The translations under genes and the position numbers were made by a program. Positions 10,462 through 21,219 of a stretch of DNA of 64,000 bases are shown here, one piece after another. Source of the stretch: Nymphaea colorata. Its lineage: Eukaryota > Streptophyta > Magnoliopsida > Nymphaeales > Nymphaeaceae. Every line of letters starts with the position of its first letter. The stretch's first letter is position 1. The DNA is taken from contig NC_045142.1 in NCBI RefSeq assembly GCF_008831285.2, forward strand, positions 3,043,001 through 3,107,000, read 5' to 3'. A model generated the notes under the pieces. It was not told the origin of the DNA. It searched no databases and was given only the letters and a program-made list of their open reading frames with translations.

Positions 10462-10690
10462 AAGCGCTTTCTTTAGGTGAGCGAGAGGGTTATCCCACTA
10501 CCCTTAGCGAGACCCGAAAGCCCCCCATTTTCCTGGCATTATAGGGTCCTAACTCCTGAGCTGTTTTGGTGTCACAAAACACATGAACATAGCATCCACG
10601 AGAATTGAATTAGAGACCTGCCATTCACAGACCCTTAACCCGATCAACTACGCTATACCCCTTGCTCTTAATCCGACTAACTACACTCAC
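10462..10690 (-). mobile_element. SINE-like sequence at the junction of the two duplication units
   Basis: Read on the minus strand, this has a tRNA-like head: TAGCGTAGTTGATCGGG as a degenerate A box and GGTCTCTAATTCAATTC as a degenerate B box, about 35 bases apart, followed by a body reaching the end of unit 1. It is absent from the corresponding place in unit 2. No target duplication was identified. Confidence 0.35.
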
Positions 10691-10720
10691 TTTCTAACGC
10701 TCTCTTAGAAGGCGGTTCAG

Positions 10721-10872
10721 TTTGGCGCGTGGGCCCCCCAGGACCCCGGACGCGAAGCACGGGCGATTCATCCAATTTGATAAAAGGATTCGGTTCCGGA
10801 TCCAAGTCCGCAATGAACGGTAATTGATGAAACTTTCGCGTCCGCGTCTCCAGAACCTTCTTGCGTTTATAA
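10721..10872 (+). promoter_or_regulatory. SR45a copy-2 promoter elements
   Basis: E2F-like TTTGGCGC (10721-10728), an overlapping TCP-type GTGGGCCC, an HSE-like GAACCTTCTTGCG (10853-10865) and a TATAA (10868-10872). The first non-coding exon ends at 11026 (GATACG|GTAATT). The block is shared with copy 1 and therefore predates the duplication. Function is inferred from consensus only. Confidence 0.5.
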
Positions 10873-12503
10873 GGGAATACCTCCGCTCCTCTTCGACTTC
10901 TCATTTGCGTTCTGGTTCTCTCTGCCCTCTCCCGGGCTTTCGTCCTGCTTGGCGATTCTGAGTGTTGTTCTGATTTCGTCCTGGTTCGCGATTCTGAGTG
11001 GAGGACCTTCACAAGCGGCTGATACGGTAATTTGGCTAACCTTTTTTTTTTTTTTTAATCAGAGAGATCTTTTACCTTCTTGATTTGTTCTTCTGAATGT
11101 TTTGATTTGATGGTTCTCACAGAGAAATAGGTTTTCTTGTGTTTCTCTTTGAGTTTTGCTTTTTCTCCGTGAGAATTCTTTGGAAGGGGCTTCTTTTTAT
11201 GTCTGTGACCTCAAAATTTCTTAATTTCATAATATGTTTTGATATGAATTAGTTTTTATGCTTTTTTTTTTGGGTTCGCAAGTGGCCGATATGTTTTCCT
11301 GGTTTCACTGTCTTTTGCTTGGTGGCGTTTTGGTTTTTTCCTCGAACGTACGTGCTTCTCCTTATATGTTCGACGAACCAGTAATTCGGTTTGGCTGACT
11401 TGCTGTTATTTTTCTCTTTGTCTGATGGAGCAATGTTTAGGTTGTTGTTATTGTTGTTATTCTTTCTGTCGTTGCTGTTATCCTCATTGTTGTTCTGATT
11501 ATTTCTTGTGGTTATTATTTTTCTTTTTGTTACTGCTGTTATTATCTTTTCCTCTTTCTGAAGGTTTATTTATTATTATGTTGTTAAAGTATCGTTATTT
11601 CTTTCTTTGAATAGGGTTTTATGGCATTACATGTTCAATTACGAAATAGTTTTCATCGATTTTTTTTTTAGTTTTCTGAAAAATCAAGATTATTATTATT
11701 AAATTTTTAGGTTCGTGTTAAGAGTCTTTACGTAACTTTAGTACGTAAAGGAAACTTGTTCATCATGTATGTCAACTTGTTGGGTGTCTAGGAGGCTATA
11801 TGGGGTCAATAAACAAATACGACGGTCAAACTTTATAATATCTTTTACAGAAATGCTTTAAATTTTTAGATTTCGCATGAGATGGGAGTTCGTATGTTCG
11901 TTGCTATTTCTTTTGATTGGGCCACTTATCATTTAACTTTTCGTACTCTTCTTCTTCTTCTATTTGTTACTATGTGATGGACGATAGTTTCCGAGGACTA
12001 CACAAAAGGCTACAGGGACTTTATCTGCTTGTTTTGATTTTGCTGAAGGACAATATTTTTGTTGAACTATGCTACTTCTGCAGGCTTTGGGGTCCGGTAT
12101 GGTGGCCTTAATGTTTTTTTTTTTTTTTTTTTGAAAATTTAGTACCCCCCCCTCCCCTCTTGAGATGGCTGATAAGTATGGTTTTTTGAATGGTATTTGA
12201 TGTTTTTCCTCTTCTGTTGTATGATAGCGTTCTTGTACTGTTATACTTGTTCTCATGGGTGATGCAATCAACTTGCATGACATCATGGCAACAAGGTATG
12301 CTGTTTATCTGCTTTTGTCTCTTTCCAAAGCTAAGGAGGATTTAATTTTTTAGTTCGTAAATTTCTGGTATCTGATCTTTTTTTCTTTTTTTTTTTCCTG
12401 AATTAGGTGGATAATAGGTTTATGCTTCATTTATGTATTTCTGGTTGTGAATGGTCTGTTATATGACATATCACTGACCTGTTTCCTCTTCTCAATGTGG
12501 CAG

Positions 12504-14713
12504 ATGTCATACTCCAGAAGTGAGAGGTGCGTGTTTTCTCATTGTCTTCCCAGTTATTTTTTTTAAGGTTTTAACGGCGTTAGACGATTCGTTCGTTTAA
12601 ACTGCTGATTGTGCTGCATATTTGATTTCAGGTACTATTGTCGGTCTCGTTCATCTTCACGCTCACGTTCACGTTCCAGGTCATTGTCGCCCGATATGGA
12701 CCGGAGGCGGAGAAGGTCCTTGTCAAGGTCAAGGAGTCGTTCAAGGTAAAATTTTGTCACCTGCCTTCTGTGGGGATTGCTCAAGTAGCTTGTTTTTGCC
12801 ATATGATAAAGAAAAAGGAAGATCGTTGTAGATATTGAACGATGAAACGCATACTTATGTTCTGTCGTTGATGTCATCGATATATTGGCAGGAGCTATGA
12901 CTATGAAGCAGAAAACCCTGGAAATAACCTCTACGTGACCGGGCTTTCAACTCGAGTCACCAAGAAAGAGCTTGAGAGGCATTTCGCCAGTGAAGGTGGC
13001 ATGGTAAACAAATGGTTTTGTGATCGGTTGTTTAGGTAGTTTTATTGCATAGTGGTTACGGTTTTGGTGGGACTGCAATATTTGCCTGTCAATCCTGCAT
13101 CTCCTTGCGGCCTCAATAGTAACGGGTGTTAGAATAGAATCATGGTTTTCGTGGTTGTTGTTATCTGGACGTCTTTTACTGTTAGTTTTTACGGTTTTGT
13201 GGGCTCGGGATTTATCGTCTTTTTTTCTTTTTATATTCTTATATATTTTGGATACGAGATGAGAGTCTGAGATTGCTGGAAAAGAAGTTTGATTTGTTCC
13301 TTGAAACTTGTCCTCTTTTGACGTATGTCCTATTTTTTGTTCAGGTGGAGGATTGTCACCTGGTTGTCGATCCTCGAACCAGGGAATCTCGTGGATTTGC
13401 ATTTGTGACGATGTCCACTGTTGAGGAAGCGGATCGGTGTATTAAGTATCTAGACCGCTCTGTTCTAGGCGGTCGAGTAATTACTGTGGAGAAGGTACAT
13501 CTCCAGGCTTTCACTTTTTGACGTGCAGTTCCTTTGCTAGTTCTGTGTTCTCTTCAGAGTTGCCTCGTTTTAACAAATTGAAGCCAACATACGGAGAGTT
13601 AGGTAAGTTAAGGCGTTGTGGTGCGCGTTCCTTGAGTAATCGGAGATCATGTTTTCATAATTATTTTGTTGGAAATGCCATTGCATGTGCCGATGTTGTT
13701 TCACAGTCGTGAGCAAAATCTAACATGATTATGACATGATATTTGTCATTTAAAAGACAATTTTTGTTTGCCTCTTAAGTGTTGTTGGCAGCAGGGTGGC
13801 TGTGTGTAGCAGCTCTACATCAAAACTCAAATTCAAACTCAAACTCTCAGCAAATTCAGACATGTGGCAGAGGGTTGTATGCCCTGCATTTCTTTCTTTG
13901 AGCGATTAACTTGCATGTTTGCTGTATCTGATAACGCGTGTTGCCTGTAATTCAGTTTTTCCTTACAACGTTCTTACTCCATTTGTTCTAACTTACCGAG
14001 GTTCCATGTTGTGCAGGCGAAACGAAGTCGAGGCCGAACACCGACCCCTGGTCGTTACCTGGGTGTGAAGACCGTCAGAGGTACGTGCCTAGGGAAAGAT
14101 TTTGCGTCTTCGTTTGCGTTGTCGTTTGAATCATTACTTTAACCGTCTCTTTTTGTTCGATGCAGTGAGGCGTAGGTCTCCAAGCTACTCACCTTATGAC
14201 TCTGAATATTCTGACGAGAGGGATCGATCCTATTCTCCATACGACCGGCGGGGAAGGGATCGATCCTATTCTCCACGCGGGAGGGAAAGATACAGGTCGA
14301 GGTCCCGCTCCCGTGATGGTCGCTCCTCATACTACTATGGATCGCGCTACCGTTCCTACTCTCGAAGCCCTTGCAGCAGAAGACGATACAGGTCGTATTC
14401 CCGAGACCGCGGATCACCTTATGGAAGGTACGACTATCGCTACCGGAGATCGAGGTCGTCGTACTCGCCATACTATTACGATAGGAGGGATCGGTCGTAT
14501 TCTCCGTACAGTCGACGGCGCCGTGACAGCCCTTACGATCGCTATGATCGTTCACCTTCTCCGTATGAAAGGCGTCGGAGGTCTGTCTCGCGCAGTGCGT
14601 CTTCCCGGCGGAGTTGTGGCCCCCGGAGTCCATCGAGGAGCGTTTCACACAGGAGCCCCAGTCGGAGCTGTAGCGTGAGCTCTCGCTCTAGGTCCCCGTC
14701 TGCCTCTCGCTGA
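12504..14713 (+). CDS. SR45A: SR45a-like serine/arginine-rich splicing factor (transformer-2 type)
   Basis: Modelled exons: 12504-12526, 12632-12745, 12892-13003, 13345-13494, 14017-14080 and 14166-14713, totalling 1011 bases and 336 aa. A non-coding first exon ends at 11026. Domain order: short N-terminal RS region (SRSRSR, about residues 10-45), one RRM (about 55-130) with RNP2 LYVTGLS and RNP1 RGFAFVTM, a KRSRGRTPTPGRYLG linker typical of transformer-2/SR45a proteins, then a long RS domain rich in RSYSPY and RYRS repeats to the stop. The family acts in the nucleus, binding pre-mRNA and recruiting spliceosome parts; in Arabidopsis it is stress-responsive and itself alternatively spliced. 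The long first intron (11027-12503) would allow 5' alternative splicing. All splice sites are canonical and the frame is intact, in contrast to copy 1. Confidence 0.93.
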
Positions 14714-15488
14714 GTTGAGGGCTTCAACAACATTTGTGCTTAGGAGTGTATCTGTTTATTTAACCTTTCTACGAGAAAGACGATGAACTCTTGTCTACGA
14801 AGTCTTGCATTTATGTTGACGCAATTATTATCATCTAAAGATATACTTCGGCGCAGTTTTACAGGGTCGGTCCGTTTCTGTTACCTACGGGCTTTGACTT
14901 TGAGCGTCTTTGCTGTCTGTCCCGCGCAGGCGCGCAAACGGTGGACGTTGTGCTCGGGGGAGCATGCGCGCAAACGGCTTCCTCCTGCCGTCCGCAGCCC
15001 ATCTGCTGCGATGTCGAGTGTGTGGGTGGAAATAATGGTCGGTTTTATTCAATTGTCTTTGGTGTGTGCGGGCTGTCATGAAAAGCGGTTCTTCAATGGG
15101 AAAATCCTTTCTTTGAAAAAGGGGACAGATGGGTGTGATGTTTATCCACAGGTTTAACTTGAACTTGATGAGAAAAAAGCCATCAGGAATGAGAAAAAAG
15201 CCATCGAGAAGCTGCTGTTGCAAGTGAAGGTACTTTGTCGATTAAAATTTACACGCAATGAGACTGATAGTAGGTAACCATAATACACAACATGTACAGA
15301 GCTTCTAATCCCTGTGTCACGAGACGGTATCTAAAGAAATATAATTCTTTCATCACACCATTCTGTTCCGAGATGGAGCCACGCAGGGGGACTATATTTC
15401 GAGGAGGAGTGGCGCGTATTTCTTCGGGGGACTACCATGTATGCTTACCGTAAGAGGTCGCCTGATGATTCGAAGGGGGAGAGGGAAG
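14714..15488. other. 3' untranslated and spacer sequence between convergent genes
   Basis: Holds the 3' UTR of the SR45a-like gene (similar to 8171-8545 in unit 1) and the short spacer before the stop codon of the convergent kinase gene. The only open frames are short and in shadow of these regions. Confidence 0.7.
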
Positions 15489-18400
15489 CTAAACATGATG
15501 AGCATCCCTATAGATTTTTCTGATGCCCCAGAGTACTTCTGCGCACTCTTTCATGCTAGGCCTCTCCTCTCTTCTTGTAGGAAGAAGACACTGGGAAGCC
15601 AACGTTAAGACATTCTCAACGGCCAGATCTGCAGCTTGGTTTCTTGTTAATCTTGGATCAATAAGTGAGGCAGCTTCTCCATCTCGAAGCTTCTTCATTA
15701 CCTGAAAATGAAAGGTTATAGGTGTCAGTTAAAGCCTGACGCGGGAACGTCTGTCTCAAATCATAAGGCAAGCTATATAAGGGCAATTTTTATGGTAACG
15801 CAATTTATATGGTAACTTCCTATGCGGGTACGTTCTTATGTATGTGGCAAGGGTGCTTCCTTCCTGGTTCCGATACATTATACAGTTCAGGAAGTACATA
15901 TGTTCTATGTTGATGATCCTTATGACGTTGTTATGGTGTATCTTAAATATTTATGCATTTTATATGCCTAGCGCTATAAAGTTTCTGATGTATAAACCGT
16001 ATCACGACAGCCTTAGATTTGTTAACTCAGGAGATCCGAGCTACCCGAAAACCTTCATATCTTTAAACACTTAAAAAGGTTTTTCAGCAATCTAACCTCC
16101 AAGTATCTAGACGAAGGGTGTCAGAAATACCAACCCACGTAACGGTCACCCTCTCCTTGGCTCCTCTTCCTCTTTCGATGGGGCATCTTCCGGTCATTAA
16201 CTCAACGAGTAGAACACCGAAGGAATAAACGTCACTCTTCTCCGTAAGCTGCATGGTACTGAGGTACTCGGGGTCCATACGTCCTGCCGTCCCCTTGATC
16301 TGTGTGGAGACGTGGGTAGCCGTTGGATCATCTGACGTCAATCTTGCAAAGCCGAAGTCTGCTACTTTGGCTCTTAGTTTATCGGTTAAGAGGATGTTCG
16401 CGGGCTTTATATCCCTGTGGATGATCGGATGCTCTGGAATAGACAGAAGAATTGTCTATCTCAAAAATCACATACATATGAAAGAGAGAGAGTTGGCCCT
16501 TGGCAATTGGCATGACCTTGGAGCAAGTTCAACTTACGACCACGCATGAGTCATGTTCCACAATCAAAGTTTCAATCTTAAAATATATGGAAGTTGATCA
16601 ACCTAATATCAATTTAATAAATCAATTTTGGAATCATCCACGAACATAAGAGAAGTAGAAAGCGCCAAAACTGATGGGAAATCTCAAGCCGTTTGTTGAA
16701 GATGGTGAACAGTCGTCATATTAAAAGTAACTTTTTTTAATTAAAGCTCAAAGTTTTAAAAATCGATAAAAAAAACTTTACAAGAGCATGAAACTGGCAC
16801 TTAGCTTTTTATGGTGAAGAGAAAATTGAGGAATAAGCTGAAATATTGAAAATTGAGGCAGATTTTAAATCAAACCCATGTTGAAAAGGTGGTCAAAGTT
16901 GGGAGTAACTGAACCTGCATACATGTGAAGGTATGTGATTGCATGAGCAATATCAATGGCGATATCCAGACGAGCGCCAAGTTGGAGCACCTTGAAGCGT
17001 TTATCTGTTGATTTCTTATCCATCTAAGATCACCATGGACTAGCGATTTGAAAATTTGAAACATAAAAGAAGACTGATGTGCTTAAAGATAGGACCAGGT
17101 ACCATACCATGTAGGTGATCTCGTAGGGTTCCATTGTGGACATACTCCACCACTATTATCCATTCGTCTGGGCTCTCAAGGCATCCAAAAAATCTAACGA
17201 GGTTCAGATGTTCCACCATTGACAGCGTCTTGATCTCACTTTCGAACTCTGCGGACAAATGGTAGTCGTGTAAACCCTGGAAGAAGTTTTTCTAAGTCAT
17301 GTCCACTGATGCATGAGAAAGCGATGAACGGACATGGAAGAGAAACAATAAATCGCTAAACGTCGATGAAATGCATATTTGTAAGTGGATTAATGGACAA
17401 GATGCAAATCATTCATTGAAGCGTGATGAAAAGAGTTAAGCCTGTTGAACCAGATCAGAAAAGATTTGTCTATTCTGTTCAACTACTTGACCAGCTTTAT
17501 TTGAAAGTTAAGCTTTTGGGGGCGCCATAGGCATTGATATCAAGTAAGTGCTTGGTACTTAGGCAACGTGCAGCGTGCGCCTAGGCAACGTGCAACGTGC
17601 ACCAAGGACCATATAAACTGGACGCTGGTCATTTTAATAGTTAAATACACTATAAGGCACTATATTGGTGTTTCACATTGAAAAGGTACAGTAAAATGTG
17701 ACTAGATCAACAACAAACATCTATATCTATATAGTCCCATTTTTGTCCCTGATATAATTGTCCTGATAATCTGATATACCTGTTTCTCAACATATCCATA
17801 TTAATACTTGCGTTGGAGAAAGTTAAAAACACCGATCATTATGTCTCTGGTGCTAGGAGAGCCGATAAAATTTGGAACTGTGGGATTTACCTTTTTGGCA
17901 CGCTTGACGGCGACGAAGGTCCCATCCCGAAGCCTGCCTCTGTAGACGACGCCGAATCCGCCCCTTCCGATTTCATTTTCCGCGGAGAAGTTGTTGGTGG
18001 CGCGGGCAATCTCCGCATAGGAGAGCTTGAGCATCCCGAAAGCCCGGCAATCCTCTTGTCTCGGCATCTTGAATTGCCGACCGCTGCTCGCCTTGCTTCC
18101 CATGGAGCTCTCGCTGCTCACAGTCGATACCACCGTTTCTTCCCTCACACAACATTAATGTTATTCACATATCAAGGGGTCCAACTTTCTTTTCTTATCC
18201 TTTCAATTGATATATATACACAAGTACGTTAACACTTTAAACTCAAGAATCCAAACAGAAAACATCTTTTTGATGGTTAAATGAGGACAGGACGAATTTG
18301 GAGATAAACAGTCCCGACTCCAACATTCTTGATTTGCAAAATCTTGTCTACACACTGAAAAACACTCAAAGATGAGCGTCGTGTCGATTCTTAGGTTCTT

Positions 18401-20904
18401 AGATATGGAATTCATATACATAGCAGTTAGATTAACCAAAACGTGACATGAATTTCATGTAGAAGATGCAGCGTACTCCAGTATACATGACCAGTTCTTC
18501 CCTTCAATCTGAGAGAGAGAGAGAGAATTCCTAGGAAAGAAGCTATTAGCTTTTATTGATTTAGCTTGCCGTATTTTTGCCTCCCCATCAACCTAAAACT
18601 CTTCGTGAATCCCCTAATATATTCACTACTCCTTACAAACACTTGTGGAGTTCTGATTTCTGCAATCTCAATTAGGGGGCGCATGGTCTTAAACTTTTTA
18701 CTCTAGAATTTAATTCTGAAAACAAAATTCCACCTCAAATTGGACTTGGAATTAAATTTTGAGCTCCAGTTTCCAGTTGTGTTTGATAGTCCAGCATTTT
18801 GCTTTCAAAATTGAAAATGATGTGTTTTGATAAAATAAAAATTAAAATTCTAGAATTGATGAATTAAAACCACCATCATGATATGTGCGCTAAAGGAAGA
18901 TGACAAAATTCTAAAATTATGAAATCATAATTCTACTCTCCCTATGATAAAATGAACCTATAATTTGATAATCAATTTTTTTTGGGTTTGATAGTACAAT
19001 TCCTATTTCGTCAAGCAGCCCTAACGAATTCTGACTCGCATACGTTGAGTAATCCCCATTGTAAACTCTTCAACCATCTGGTAAACAAATTTGCTGTCTG
19101 AAAAGTTTGGAAAAACACCCACAACCATAATTTTCCATCCTTTGGAAAGAAACCATATTTAAATTGTAGAAGATAGAGTCCTCGGGAAAGATTTGATAAA
19201 GCCAAACATGTACATCAAGCCTGGATGATTTAATATTAAGAAAAGATGGTTTCTTCTGAATGTTCACATAAGCTCCTCTTATTATTAAACGTCTGTTGCT
19301 CTTTCTCATTTTCGTTAGTTAACCAGTCAGTTTTCTATGCAAGCTGTAAGAGGTAGAACTTGCATCCAAATTTTGTGATATACATAGCTTGACTTCCAGA
19401 GGCTTTATTTTATTTCGGTAAATGACATGAACACGACTTTTCCTTGTCGTGGGGCAAAGCTTTTCAATTAAAGAAATTGGTGCCGAAATGCCTTCATCGA
19501 TTCAACAACATCAACATTAAAAGTGGTGACCCTTCTGACTGTTTCAACACGTCGAATTCCAAACAGCTGAATCCGCTAGAGGGTAGAGATCCAGTCCGCA
19601 CCAGATATATTATAATACAAAATGAAAAGGTTCTCTGTTAAAATTCGGCCCATTTGTAACCTTGCGCAGTTCAAAGCTTCAAAAATAACAATCAAATCAA
19701 ATTCAGACCATTTATAACATTGGGCAGTCGGAAAATTCGCGATCTTGGGCAGTACCAAGCTATAAAAATATGAAAATTCTTAAATTGTGTTAGGAAAATT
19801 TGCATCCTTGAGCCGTACCAAGCTATTAAAAAGAGAACAATTCGCAAATCAAATGCAACCGGCCAAATTATTTTGAAATCAAAATAATGAAATATGGTGT
19901 GCTTTATTTCTGAAAGTTGAAGGGGAAAAAATTGCTTATTGGATCCAAATGGAAGCAGTGGTTAAATGCATTACACCTTTCATCTAAGTTCGTTTAATTT
20001 GACATATAGAAGGAGTGATGATCATGATTCATGAGACTCGACTCATAACCCATTGGACAACCATGGCCTGTGCCACTAGATCATCCTCACAGGCAGAAAA
20101 GATTATGAGATTATTCAGATAATCGAAGAAATTTGATAAATCTCGATATAAATGTAAAAATTTTCAAATGCAATCTATTTTGGAAAGGACAAGGTCATGC
20201 TAGCGTGCTTTTGAAATCCTTATTATTTATTTCTCATTAATAATCCCCATAGCAAATTACGGTTATAATTTTTCGTGATGTCTCCTAGAAGAGATTAGAG
20301 TTTATCTTAGAAATATATACCTCCAGCTGATTCCGTCGGCAGCTTAATTGCTGCCTCATGAACACAATAGATACAAAAACCAAGACTGCGGTTTACAAGC
20401 GAAGCGCCCTCTTACTAGTTACCACCGCTGCTCTCAAAAGCTTGAGATCTCAAGTAACACGGAAGAACCAAAATTAAGTTGCTCAATATAACTTATTTCT
20501 TTCTTAACATATCACGACAAATTTATACGACAAGGTACATGTTTCATTTTCCCTACTTTTATACATCCATACTGTTTTTTACGCCTTTCGAGATCTTTCC
20601 AGATCAGACTCTAGCAATTGCTTAACTTTTATTAGAAAAATTAAAAGCTCTGTCCGATTTTATCCCTTCCGCACACACACACACACGCAAACACACACAT
20701 ATAGAGAGAGAAAGAGAGAGCCGACAAAATGAGAGAGGGAGAGAGAGCGAGATTGCTTAGTTATGATTTGAAAATTGTGGCAATTTCTACCGATTTTGTC
20801 CCTTTTGCGTAGAGAAATTGAGAGATAAAGTGAGAGATCATTAAATTTTGATCAGAAAAATGTGATAATTTCATCCGATTTTATTTTATCCCTTTTGCGT
20901 ACAC

Positions 20905-20938
<34 letters not shown>

Positions 20939-21219
20939 CCGGAGAGGCCTTGCTCTTCTTGCTCGCGTGTGCGGCGCAGAGGGGAGAAGCACGACGTGAA
21001 GGCTCCGGCGACGAGCCTCACCGAGCCGAGGGAGGAGAGCTTCCTCCGATCCGGGCTGTCGCGCGGCCGGTCGGGGTAGCTCGATCCTTTGGCGAAGTCG
21101 TAGCTGCTGCTGGCAGCCGAGGACCACGAGGCATCGATCTCACTCCCGTGCTGGCTCCGGCCATCGACGCTCGGAGGCCGTCGCCGGCCGTTCTCCCTCT
21201 TCGTGGACAGAGACGACAT
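15489..21219 (-). CDS. CRCK: CRCK-like calmodulin-binding receptor-like cytoplasmic kinase
   Basis: Modelled exons on the minus strand: 20940-21219, 17891-18138, 17108-17276, 16915-17004, 16135-16433 and 15489-15701. Together 1299 bases and 432 aa, within the usual CRCK size. The N-terminal exon has a Ser-rich stretch and [15 protein letters not shown], resembling the N-terminal region of CRCK proteins. The kinase domain follows: glycine loop [16 protein letters not shown] lysine, [11 protein letters not shown] catalytic loop, DFGFARL, and [10 protein letters not shown] where GTAGYLDPEY is usual. It ends in DAHHV. There is no signal peptide or membrane segment, so it is probably cytosolic or membrane-associated, as in defence and stress signalling by this family. 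The join of exon 1 to exon 2 across a 2.8-kb intron, with a weak acceptor at 18140-18139, is the least certain part; exons 2-6 are secure by phase and motif. Confidence 0.82.
20907..20935. repeat. (GA)n microsatellite after kinase exon 1
   Basis: An uninterrupted AG run lying immediately inside the proposed first intron of the kinase gene (donor GTATTC at 20939-20934). Reading through it yields a Ser-Leu run, which marks it as non-coding. Confidence 0.9.

Larger units (their letters stand above)
10711..20420 (+). repeat. Unit 2 (intact) of the tandem segmental duplication
   Basis: Carries the complete SR45a-like gene and all of the CRCK-like gene except its first exon, plus most of the first intron of that gene. 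Similarity with unit 1 ends near CAAGCGAAGCGCC at about 20400. Two blocks here, about 19120-19860 and 20130-20345, have no counterpart in unit 1. The first is bounded by short CAACC repeats, consistent with microhomology deletion in unit 1 or insertion here. Confidence 0.85.

Noticed and set aside
14139-14678. Long frames on both strands inside the SR45a last exon
   Set aside because: Shadows created by the repetitive RS/Tyr coding sequence; the RS-domain frame continues the RRM exons in phase.
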